Shown here in pieces: positions 50,055 through 58,900 of a stretch of 64,000 nt of DNA. Origin of the DNA: Sphingomonas sp. (lineage in GTDB: Bacteria; Pseudomonadota; Alphaproteobacteria; Sphingomonadales; Sphingomonadaceae); NCBI RefSeq assembly GCF_024508665.1, contig NZ_JANINP010000003.1, positions 62,001-126,000 of the forward strand. The letters are read 5' to 3'. A model generated the notes under the pieces. That model saw only the letters and a program-made list of their open reading frames with translations, made no database searches and was not told the DNA's origin. A program made the translations under genes and the position numbers. The stretch's first letter is position 1; each line of letters begins with the position of its first letter.

Positions 50055-51564
50055 TACAAACGTCTTCATCGGCCTCGAAGATCATGCCGAGGTTTCACCC
50101 AATTTCGTGTCGCTTCTTCAACTGACGGCGCGTTTTGGCGTCGGCGTTTACGTCCATGCGGCTGCGATCGACGATATCAAGCGCGATCGTAATGACGATC
50201 GGCGCCGGGTCTCACTCAGCAAGATCCAGAAATTTCCCGTTATCGAAAAAGTCATCGGCCTCGAAGAGGCAGCCCTTGCGACAAGATTTGGTCCGCTCCG
50301 CAAACCGAACGACGTCGTCGATGCGACTCTGCTTCACGCGCTAGATCTAGGTGTCGCCGACTTTTTGGTCACCGAGGACCAAGGTCTGCACGAACGCGCC
50401 CGTCGGGTATCGGCAACCTTGGGCGATCGGGTCCTGTACGTCGCGGATGCTGTTTCGCTCCTCCGTACGACCTACGAGCCGATCAAGGTTTCGCTGCCCG
50501 CGATCAAAGAGATCGATGCGCACACGATCCCTATGAGCGATCCCATTTTCGCGAGCCTGCGCGCTGACTATCCGCCGTTTGACGACTGGTGGCGAGAAAA
50601 GTGCGTCAAGGCCATGCGTAAATGCTGGGTTGTCATTGACGAAGGCACGCTTGCAGGTCTGATCGTTCGCAAGGACGAGAGACCCGGTGACACCGATGCG
50701 ATCCTGCCGGGCGATAAAATCTTGAAGGTCTGCACCTTTAAGGTCCGGCCCGAGAGCCGCGGGGTGAAGCTTGGCGAACTGCTGCTCAAACAGGTGCTCT
50801 GGTATGCTCAATCGAACCGACACGACGTCGTCTATCTGACCACCTTTCCCGGCCAAGCCACGCTCATCGACCTCTTGGAATATTATGGGTTCATACATAC
50901 CCACGACAATCCGAACGGCGAGCGAGTCTATGAGAAGGCGCTGCTTCGCGAAAGGTTACTTCCGGAACCGGGAAAATCCCTGTTCGATCTCGCGCGTCGC
51001 AACTATCCGCGTTTCGCGACCGGGAACGGCGTGAGCGCATATGCCATTCCGATCCAGGAAGGCTATCACGAAATACTATTTCCTGAGCTGGTAACGCGAA
51101 GACAGTACAGCCTGTTTCAATCGCCAGCCGAGACCGGGATGCAGACCCCAGGCAACACGATCCGAAAGGTCTATCTATGTCGTGCACAGCAGCAGATCTC
51201 ACAGCCTGGCGCGTTGTTGTTTTTCTACAAAGGCAAATCAGTCGGCACGCCATCGCAAGCGATAACGACCGTCGGCATCTTCGAGGAAATGGCGCTGGCG
51301 CGGTCGCCGGAGGAACTGCGACGGATCGCCGGCGGTCGCTCCGTCTATAGCGACAGCCAACTCACGCAAATGGCACCTTCTGGGTCTCGCCCGGTTAAGG
51401 TGATCAATTTCCTGCTGGCCGGGCACATCGCGCCAGCCGTTTCTCTCACCACGCTACAGAACGAAAACGTGTTTGCGGATCACCCGCCGCAATCGATCAA
51501 ACACCTCGAGCCAGCGCAGTTGCGGTCGGTCCTGAGCCACATAGATTTCGGGTTTTCGGTCTAA
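50029..51564 (+). CDS. PIN + GNAT + EVE/ASCH-like multidomain protein
   Basis: 511 residues from ATG at 50029. N-terminal PIN domain (~1-145): YLIDTNVFIGLED with Asp8, DVVDATLLHALDLGVADFLVTEDQGLHERAR supplying further acidic residues. GNAT domain (~190-305): LKVCTFKVRPESRGVKLGELLLKQVLW, then YLTTFPGQATLIDLLEYYGF. C-terminal ~170 residues resemble a PUA-like EVE/ASCH domain: YAIPIQEGYHEILFPEL, GALLFFYKGKS, QAITTVGIFEEM and RPVKVINFLLAGHI. Predicted to combine an RNase, an acetyl-CoA-using transferase and a modified-base or RNA reader in one chain. Overlaps its neighbours by 26 bases and one base (TAATG). Confidence 0.85.
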   Translation: MSVPKYLIDTNVFIGLEDHAEVSPNFVSLLQLTARFGVGVYVHAAAIDDIKRDRNDDRRRVSLSKIQKFPVIEKVIGLEEAALATRFGPLRKPNDVVDATLLHALDLGVADFLVTEDQGLHERARRVSATLGDRVLYVADAVSLLRTTYEPIKVSLPAIKEIDAHTIPMSDPIFASLRADYPPFDDWWREKCVKAMRKCWVVIDEGTLAGLIVRKDERPGDTDAILPGDKILKVCTFKVRPESRGVKLGELLLKQVLWYAQSNRHDVVYLTTFPGQATLIDLLEYYGFIHTHDNPNGERVYEKALLRERLLPEPGKSLFDLARRNYPRFATGNGVSAYAIPIQEGYHEILFPELVTRRQYSLFQSPAETGMQTPGNTIRKVYLCRAQQQISQPGALLFFYKGKSVGTPSQAITTVGIFEEMALARSPEELRRIAGGRSVYSDSQLTQMAPSGSRPVKVINFLLAGHIAPAVSLTTLQNENVFADHPPQSIKHLEPAQLRSVLSHIDFGFSV

Positions 51565-52106
51565 TGCGCAGGATCGGGTTACTCGGCTTGTCCGGCGTTG
51601 GAAAATCGACGTTGCTCAAAGCCATCGCGAGTCACGTCGATTTCATGCACCTCCAGGCGAGCGACCTGATTAAGGCAGAGCTGCAGTTCCGCGCTGATCA
51701 GCCGCAGAGTTCAGAAGATCTGAGAACAGGAGCGGTAGTTGAAAATCAGGCTTTGCTGATTTCGGGTTTCAATCGTGCAGTCGAACATGCCACTGTCCCG
51801 ATCGTTTTTGACGGTCATAGTATTATCGACGGACGCGATGGTTTGATCGAGATACCAAGCGAGGTATTCGCGGCGTTAGGCCTCGCGGCAATTTGCTTTC
51901 TTGAAGCAGAGCCCTCCGTCATCGCTACCCGCCGCTGCAACGACGCTCGACGTCAGCGACCTAACCGGAACGTCGATGTTCTTCGTGGCCACCAAGCCAT
52001 CGCGCAAGCCGCTGCCCGACGCATCGCTTATGAGATTGGATGTCCCTTTCGTGTGATTTCCGACGACGAACACGATCTTCTTAGACAGCTGATAAGTCAG
52101 GACTGA
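51564..52106 (+). CDS. P-loop nucleotide-kinase-like protein, third gene of the cassette
   Basis: 180 residues starting on the last base of the preceding stop (TAATG). Walker A GLSGVGKST (residues 7-15) lies at the N-terminus; VPIVFDGHSIIDG (about 73-85) resembles the Walker B/DGH element of nucleotide kinases, with CFLEAEPSVIATRR and an Arg-rich lid (RRCNDARRQRPNR). This looks like an adenylate/cytidylate-kinase-like or AAA-type kinase. In the cassette it may phosphorylate a nucleotide or RNA end; this is inference. It ends the plus-strand operon; a 135-base gap separates it from the convergent methyltransferase. Confidence 0.85.
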   Translation: MRRIGLLGLSGVGKSTLLKAIASHVDFMHLQASDLIKAELQFRADQPQSSEDLRTGAVVENQALLISGFNRAVEHATVPIVFDGHSIIDGRDGLIEIPSEVFAALGLAAICFLEAEPSVIATRRCNDARRQRPNRNVDVLRGHQAIAQAAARRIAYEIGCPFRVISDDEHDLLRQLISQD

Positions 52107-52241
52107 AGAGGTCAGCACGCAGCTCTCCGATTGCTTCGTTAAATCCATGCCGCCTACCATCGCGCTTAACTTCTGTGCGGGAATACGGTTCTACCTGCAT
52201 AGATCGCCTGCACCTGTTACCGTAATGCCGAATCAAATTTG

Positions 52242-52988
52242 CTATTTGATGCGACACCAGTAAGCGTCGACGAAGCTTCCATCGGGGGGAACTGAACTAA
52301 GTTTTGGCGCTGCGGACGCTTCAGTGACCTGCGTCGGCGAACGGCCTTCGATCGTCAGGACGAGTAATCCTGCCTTAGCAATCATGTCCTTCTGATCGTC
52401 TCTCGACAATATAAGCGAAGGAAGCGCGCTTGCTCGCCCGTCCGGCGATAAAAATTCAGCATTGTCCTGGTCCGCCGCTTGTCCATTGGGTCGAAATCGG
52501 CTTGCCCACTCGAAAGATGGTGTTGTGAAAATAGCTGTCCCATCGGGCCGAAGAAGTCGTTTGATCTCGTCCCAAAGCTTCCGATCGTTATAGGGGTCGG
52601 CGAGGCTGGCAACTACCAAGCCAGCTGTCGCGGTTGGGAGGCCAGTCTGTCGTGCATCCGCGTTCACGAGTGTGACGGAAGCGGATGCAAGATGGTTGCT
52701 ATATGCCAGCATCGCTGGGGATTCATCCACAAGAACCAGAGGGCGAACATTCCACCAGGCTACCGATTCCGGGATCGAAGATCTGCCGGCGCCGAGCTCA
52801 ACGATGATCCCGTTTGTCGGCTTTTCCGGTGCGAGACTACGAATGAGCTGGATGCTTGCGGCTCTGAAGGCCGCGCAAGTTGGATGGAGCTCGGCGTTAT
52901 AATAATGATCGGCTACCGCATCATACACGCCTTTGGAGAGGTCGCTATTAAGATTTGATCGCTGCAGAGTACTTGTTGAGCTCTTCAC
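52242..52988 (-). CDS. Class I SAM-dependent methyltransferase
   Basis: 248 residues from a GTG at 52988 with GAAGG six bases upstream, overlapping the two-TM gene by 41 bases. SAM motif I IIVELGAGRSSIPES (about 62-76), motif II VLVDESPAMLAY, NADARQTGLP and the post-motif LLRPDGTAIFTTPS are clear. Substrate unknown. There is no HTH or known RNA-binding domain. Translational coupling to a membrane sensor protein suggests a two-component modifying unit in the island. Confidence 0.88.
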   Translation of the reverse strand: MKSSTSTLQRSNLNSDLSKGVYDAVADHYYNAELHPTCAAFRAASIQLIRSLAPEKPTNGIIVELGAGRSSIPESVAWWNVRPLVLVDESPAMLAYSNHLASASVTLVNADARQTGLPTATAGLVVASLADPYNDRKLWDEIKRLLRPDGTAIFTTPSFEWASRFRPNGQAADQDNAEFLSPDGRASALPSLILSRDDQKDMIAKAGLLVLTIEGRSPTQVTEASAAPKLSSVPPDGSFVDAYWCRIK

Positions 52989-54018
52989 GTAACACCTTCA
53001 ACCTAGCCCGCAGGCCGCATTCAAATGCTGCTTTCGCAATCGCTGCCGCAAGGGCCGTGGCGGATTTAGCATCTCCAAAGGCGCCTATCGAATCACAATC
53101 CGCGAAAAACAGACCAACCGGGAGGCCGTCGGGGCTGTCGGTGCCATCTTGCGCGGGAGCGCGAAGAACGGAACATAAATAGGAGGGGCGTTGTCGTGTG
53201 AGCCGACTGGCCTCCTCTCGAGTCATGCCCCAGTCGCACATCAAGGATTCGCGATCAGTTCGAACGTCCCCCTCCGCCAGGTGGGTTTCAGTGCGCCACG
53301 ATCTGCCAACGATACCGAAGCGCTTCGAGAAAGTTCGACCAGCTGACGACTTACCGTCCCACGGGTAATATTCGGTAAGTTGGTACAGCCGATCTTCAAA
53401 AAGGATATCCTCTACATATAGGGTACAACGCACGCTCGCGATATCGGAAATCGGCTTTCCGTCCTTGAGCGCGTTCGCGTTGCGGAGCATCATTTCTAGA
53501 CTCTGCCTTATGTCTAGCGCCGCTACCTGGCGACGAAACTCGCGGTCGGCCTTTTCGCGAAAGGAGTCGAACGCCTCTTCCGTAGTTTGCGCGAGCCGCT
53601 TTGCTGCCTCTGGGGTAAACTCTAGCTCGACCTCCCCAACTTTGACCTTCTGAGCTCTCCTAGCCAACCACATCGCTCCCCCATCAAGCCGCCGGGTAAG
53701 AAGGACTAAGGCTACGATTACGAGAACGACGGCAGGCCAGGTAAAACGGATCAATTCTCCAATACTGGCGTGGGCTATACGCCCGATCCCGGCGACCGTC
53801 TCGTGTAGGCCCTTAGCCAGTATTCCGGGCGGCAAGTCTATCCAGCCTACGATCACGAGACCGAAGACGATTATGCTAAGAGTCGCAATGAACGTCGACA
53901 CCGCGCCGAACATATTCTTAGTCAGAAAACGACCAAAATCTCCGGCGTGTCGCTTCATGATCATCCGGAAAGTTTCGCGAACCTCTGGGATGCCTCTCGC
54001 CTTTGGGGTACCGTTCAC
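52948..54018 (-). CDS. Two-TM protein with GAF-like cytoplasmic domain
   Basis: 356 residues from a GTG at 54018. Two hydrophobic segments (about 40-60, FIATLSIIVFGLVIVGWID, and 92-107, AVVLVIVALVLLTRR), then a coiled-coil-like linker (KRLAQTTEEAFDSFREKADREF) and an alpha/beta domain at ~205-340 with FSKRFGIVGRSWRTET, PSYLCSVLRAP and VGLFFADCDSIGAFG, reminiscent of GAF ligand-binding folds. No catalytic residues recognised. It leads a two-gene unit with the SAM methyltransferase, suggesting a membrane sensor coupled to a modifying enzyme. Confidence 0.75.
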   Translation of the reverse strand: MNGTPKARGIPEVRETFRMIMKRHAGDFGRFLTKNMFGAVSTFIATLSIIVFGLVIVGWIDLPPGILAKGLHETVAGIGRIAHASIGELIRFTWPAVVLVIVALVLLTRRLDGGAMWLARRAQKVKVGEVELEFTPEAAKRLAQTTEEAFDSFREKADREFRRQVAALDIRQSLEMMLRNANALKDGKPISDIASVRCTLYVEDILFEDRLYQLTEYYPWDGKSSAGRTFSKRFGIVGRSWRTETHLAEGDVRTDRESLMCDWGMTREEASRLTRQRPSYLCSVLRAPAQDGTDSPDGLPVGLFFADCDSIGAFGDAKSATALAAAIAKAAFECGLRARLKVLREELNKYSAAIKS

Positions 54019-54289
54019 GGGCTCATTACTCCGTTGGGAATGGCACTAAAAAATCGCAATTGCGGCTAATGAAGCGCTGGGATCAATGTCGCCCGCTGCC
54101 CTCTGCTGTCAACTGCTTGAGGTTTATTGGAGGCTCCGACCAGATCCCGGCGAGTAGCTGGTTGGAAAGACAGCTCCAGCACAGCCGCCCTTATTTACTT
54201 CTAGCCCCCCAAACACCCTTTACGCTTCATTTACCACGCCCGGGGCAAAACACGCTCTGTACGGGGCGATGTGCGCCCAGGGGACGTTT

Positions 54290-55531
54290 ATGGATTCGCA
54301 GCGCGGCTACGAAGAGGACCGGTCGGATACCGATCGCGTCGTCGCGGATGATGGGATCGACGACACGACGGCGCCATCGGCGATCGGCACCGACGAGCGC
54401 CGAATGCACGTGCGCGCGTACAACCATTGGGTGTCGTTGCTGCGCGGGCGGGCCTATCCCTCTATCGAGGATCTGGACCCCGCCAATATCGCCGATTTCG
54501 GTCCGCATTCGGTGCTGCTCGATTTCACCGCCGGGATCGAGGATCCGGCGATCGCCTTTCTGGGCCGCGCGCTGCGCGACGAGACCGCGCTCGACCAGTC
54601 GATCACGCATATCTCTCAGGTGCCCAGCCGGTCGCTGCTGTCGCGGCTGACCGATCATTATCTTCAGATCATCGCCAACCGCGCCCCTATCGGGTTCGAG
54701 GCCGAGTTCGTCGGCACGCGCGGGCACAATACGATGTATCGCGGCATCCTGATGCCCTTTTCGTCCAACGACGACACGATCGATTTCATCTATGGCGTGA
54801 TCAACTGGAAGGAACTGGTCGACGCCGAGACGCAAAAGAAGCTCGACGCCGAGGTCGATAGCGCGCTGCGCGCCGCGCCCAAGCCGCAAGCCGCCGCCCC
54901 GGTCTGGGCCGATGGACCCGCCGCCGACACGGCGCTGGTGCCCGAGCCGGAAGATCTGGCCGGCAAGCTGGAACAGGCGCGCCAGACCGCGCAGGCCGCG
55001 ACCAATGCCGATACGCGCAGCCGCGCCGCGCTGTATCGCGCTTTGGGCCGTGCGCACGATTTCGGACTCGCCGCCGAACAGGATAACGAGACCTATGAAC
55101 GCCTGCTCGCCGATGCCGGGGTGACCGTGCAGGAGCGCGCGCCGATGACCGCGGTGGCGAAGCTCGTGTTCGGCGCCGATTACGACAAGGCGCGACTGAC
55201 CGAATTCGCCGCGGTGCTGGCGCATGCCCGCCGCCATGCCATCCCCGCCGGCCAGCTGACGCCGTTGCTGGAAACGGTCGAGGGCGGGATCAAGGCGGTG
55301 GTCGCGGCCGAACGCGCGGCACGCAACCCGGAGAAGGACGAGGCGCGCGATCCGCTGGCCGATATCGCCGAGCGGCTGGTGCTGGCCAGCATCGAGTTCG
55401 CGACTGGGCTGGAGCCTGGGGAACTGGTCGTGCTGCTGGGGCGGGCGACGGGGGAAGGCACGGTGGATATCGTTGCTTCGGTGGCGAACGACCGGCCGCT
55501 GGCGGCCCGGACGTTGAAGGCGGCGAAGTAG
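54290..55531 (+). CDS. PAS-domain protein
   Basis: 413 residues from ATG at 54290 (AGGGGAC upstream); an ATG at 54269 is possible. N-terminal PAS_5-like domain: VRAYNHWVSLLRGRAYPSIEDLD, PHSVLLDFTAGIEDPAIAFLG and SLLSRLTDHYLQIIANRAPIG, ending YRGILMPFSSND and FIYGVINWKEL. The C-terminal ~230 residues are helical with an acidic/Ala linker (AAPKPQAAAPVWADG). No output domain recognised. Likely a sphingomonad-type cytoplasmic sensor or adaptor. It marks the return to core-genome composition after the island. Confidence 0.82.
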   Translation: MDSQRGYEEDRSDTDRVVADDGIDDTTAPSAIGTDERRMHVRAYNHWVSLLRGRAYPSIEDLDPANIADFGPHSVLLDFTAGIEDPAIAFLGRALRDETALDQSITHISQVPSRSLLSRLTDHYLQIIANRAPIGFEAEFVGTRGHNTMYRGILMPFSSNDDTIDFIYGVINWKELVDAETQKKLDAEVDSALRAAPKPQAAAPVWADGPAADTALVPEPEDLAGKLEQARQTAQAATNADTRSRAALYRALGRAHDFGLAAEQDNETYERLLADAGVTVQERAPMTAVAKLVFGADYDKARLTEFAAVLAHARRHAIPAGQLTPLLETVEGGIKAVVAAERAARNPEKDEARDPLADIAERLVLASIEFATGLEPGELVVLLGRATGEGTVDIVASVANDRPLAARTLKAAK

Positions 55532-55559
55532 GTTACTTCGACGTCGTAGGTCTCTCTAC

Positions 55560-55730
55560 CGTCACCCCGGACTTGTTCCGGGGTCCAAGGTACCGCGAGC
55601 GCCGGACTTGAGCCTCTTGCTTCTCACCCAGCCTCCCGTTGGTGCTCGAGCGAGATCGTGTCCCCCGGACACGATCTTGGCTTGCCGGGGGCAAGCCAAA
55701 GCTCGAACACGGCACAAGGCCGGGATGACG
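55560..55730. repeat. B-family repeat with nested hairpins
   Basis: CGTCACCCCGGACTTGTTCC at the left and AAGGCCGGGATGACG at the right. Between lie further hairpins, GATCGTGTC/GACACGATC and TTGGCTTGC/GCAAGCCAA, so this copy is longer than the others. Confidence 0.78.
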
Positions 55731-55757
55731 GAGGAAAGGGGCAAGGCCTCACCTCCT

Positions 55758-55831
55758 CGTCACGCCAGCGAAAGCTGGGGTCTCGTGCAGTATATCGATC
55801 GCCTGAGACCCCAGCTTTCGCTGGGGTGACG
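55758..55831. repeat. C-family paired hairpin repeat
   Basis: CGTCACGCCAGCGAAAGCTG at the left, CAGCTTTCGCTGGGGTGACG at the right; its core CTCGTGCAGTATATCGATCG nearly matches the copy at 28685-28758. It lies upstream of the glutamate dehydrogenase gene. Confidence 0.83.
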
Positions 55832-55947
55832 GCTATTGGCAGGATGACGACGTTTTGCGTGTCAGGTCAGCACCCCGCTAACCCACAAACCAAGTTTCAC
55901 TCGAAACTATCCTTGAGCCCGCCGCTTCACGGGAGCATAGGGCGGCG

Positions 55948-58900
55948 ATGGCCAAGACCACGCTGAAATCGCTGTCGGACGCGCTTGCGGACCGGCTGAC
56001 CAAGGGCGCCTTGCCGGGAGAGCTGCAGGGATTCGGAAAGGCGGAGCGCGCGGAAGCGGCGAACTTCGTCGCCACCGCTGCCTATAGCCGGCCGCCGGGC
56101 GGACCGACGATCGTGATCGAGCCGATCGCCGCTAACGATCCGCGCCGCCGCATGCGCGTGGCGATCGTCAATGACGACATGCCGTTCCTGGTTGATTCGG
56201 TCGCGGCGACGATCGCGGCGCAGGGCATTGCGGTCGATCGCATCATCCACCCGGTCATTCCGGTCACGCGCGACCAATCGGGCGGGCTGATGAGCGTGGG
56301 CGACGGCAATCCCGAATCGATGATCTATATCGAGATGGAACGGGCCGACGCGCGCGAGCGCCGCGCCTTGGTCACCGCGCTGGAAGACAATCTGAAGGAC
56401 GTGCGCGCCGCGGTGTCCGATTGGGTACCGCTGCAGGATGCGATGGCCGCCGACGCCGGGACTTTGGGTGGCGCGGGCGCGGAATTGCTCAACTGGTTCC
56501 TCGACCGCCACTTCACCTTGCTCGGCCACGGCAAGTTCGGCCGCGACGGCGGCGCCCGCGATCCGCTGGGCATTTGCCGCAACAAGAACGAAACGCCGAT
56601 CCTGGCCGAAGCGTCGCGCGCGCTGGCGATCGAATGGTTCGAAAAGGGCAACGAAGCGCCGTTGCTGCTCAAGTCCAACCGCATTTCGAGCGTGCATCGC
56701 CACATCCCGCTCGACCTGGTCGTGGTGCCGATCCGCGAGGGCAAGACAGTCGCCGGCCTGTCGATCCATGCCGGTTTGTGGACGTCGTCCGCGCTCAATT
56801 CGCCGCCGGACGACGTGCCCACGTTGCGCACCCGCCTGGCCGACCTGCAGAAGAAATTCGGGTTCGATCCCAAGGGCCATGCCGGCAAGGCGCTGGAACA
56901 TGCGCTGACCACCCTGCCCCACGACCTATTGATCGCCTTCACGCCCGAAGCGCTGGAGGAAGTAGCACTGACGGCGATGAGCCTGGCCGACCGGCCGCGG
57001 CCGAAACTGGTGATGGCGCGGTCGATCCTGGGCCGGCATCTGTTCTGTTTCGTCTGGTTGCCGCGCGACGAATTGACCACCGCGCGCCGCATCGCGATCG
57101 GCGAGATGTTGTCCGAGGCGGCCGGCGGCGCCCTGCTCAACTGGGCGATCGCGATGGACGATCTGGTCGCATTGATCCGCTATACGGTCGACGTGCGCGG
57201 CGAGGGCCGCATGCCCGACGTGGCGGCGCTCGATACCCGCTTGGCGCGGATGATGCGCGGCTGGGCGCCGGCGGTCGAAGCGGCGCTGGCGGAAAGCGAC
57301 GCGGCGCGGTCGACCCGGCTGGCGCTGCGCTGGGCCAATTGCTTCCCGCAAGGCTATCGCACCGTCAACACCGCCGACGAAGCCGCGCGCGACATCTTCA
57401 GCCTGGCGACGCTCGACACGCCCGATCAACGCGCGGTGCGCCTCTATCGCGACGCGCGCGGCGAAGCGCGGCTGAAACTCTATCGCCTGGGCGGCGCGAT
57501 CGCGCTGTCGGACGCGGTGCCGGTGCTGGAGAATTTCGGCTTCCGCGTGATCGAGGAAGTGCCGACCGCGCTGAGCGACGAGAGCCAGGGCTTCATCCAC
57601 GAATTCCTGATCGAGGCGGCCGGCGGCGTCCGCAACGTGTTCGACGGCAATACCAGCGTGCTGGAAAATGCGGTCGCGGCGGTGCTGGAAGGCAATGCGG
57701 AGAACGATGCGTTCAACCGCCTGATCGTCGACCTCAACATGGCGCCGAGCTCGGCGGTGCTGTTCCGCGCCTGGTTCCGCTATCTGCGCCAGGGCGGGCT
57801 GACCTATGGCCTGACCACGGTGGTCGACGCGCTGCGTCGCGCGCCGGCGGTGACCGCCGCTTTGATCGAGCGGTTCGATGCCGCGCACGCGCCCGGCGGC
57901 AAGCGCGAGGCCGGCGTCATTGCCGCCGACGAAGCGATCAAGGCGGGGCTCAACAATGTCTCGGCGATCGACGACGACCGCATCCTGCGCGCGATCCATG
58001 GCGTGATCGCCGCGACCCTGCGCACCAACGCCTTCACGCCCGCGGCGGACGAGGCGCTGGCGTTCAAGCTCGACAGCCACAAGGTGCCGGGCCTCCCCGC
58101 GCCGCTGCCCTGGCGCGAAATCTGGGTGTACAGCCCGCGAGTGGAGGGCATCCATTTGCGCGCCGGCCCGGTCGCGCGCGGCGGGCTGCGCTGGTCCGAC
58201 CGACGCGACGACTTCCGCACCGAGATCCTCGGCCTGATGAAGGCGCAGCGCGTGAAGAACGCGGTGATCGTGCCGACCGGCGCCAAGGGCGGCTTCTATC
58301 CCAAGCAGCTGCCCAGCCCCGCGGTCGACCGCGATGCCTGGTTTGCGGAAGGAACGGAGAGCTATCGCATCTTCATCCGCACGCTCCTGTCCGTCACCGA
58401 CAATATCGTCGAGGGCAAGGTCGTCCATCCCAAGGGCGTGGCGATCCATGACGGCGACGACCCCTATTTCGTCGTCGCCGCCGACAAGGGCACCGCGACC
58501 TTCTCCGACGTCGCCAATGCGATCGCGATCGAGCGTGGCTTCTGGCTGGGCGACGCCTTCGCCTCGGGCGGCAGCTACGGTTACGACCACAAGGCGATGG
58601 CGATCACCGCCAAGGGCGCCTGGGTCTCGGTCCAGCGCCACTTCGCCGAGCGCGGGGTCGACGTGCAGACGCAATCGATCCGCGTGGTCGGCTGCGGCGA
58701 CATGTCGGGCGACGTGTTCGGTAACGGCATGCTGCTGAGCAAGGCGATCAAATTGATCGCGGCGTTCGACCATCGCCACATCTTCCTCGACCCCGATCCC
58801 GATCCGGCCGCGAGCTGGGCCGAGCGCGAGCGGATGTTCAACCTGCCGCGGTCGAGCTGGGCCGATTACGACCCCAAGCTGATCTCCAAGGGCGGCGGCG

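Noticed and set aside
48831..54227. Octamer TTACGCTT at 48831-48838 and 54220-54227 as possible island direct repeats
   Set aside because: Eight bases recur by chance at this distance and composition; there is no integrase or longer identity to support an attachment site.
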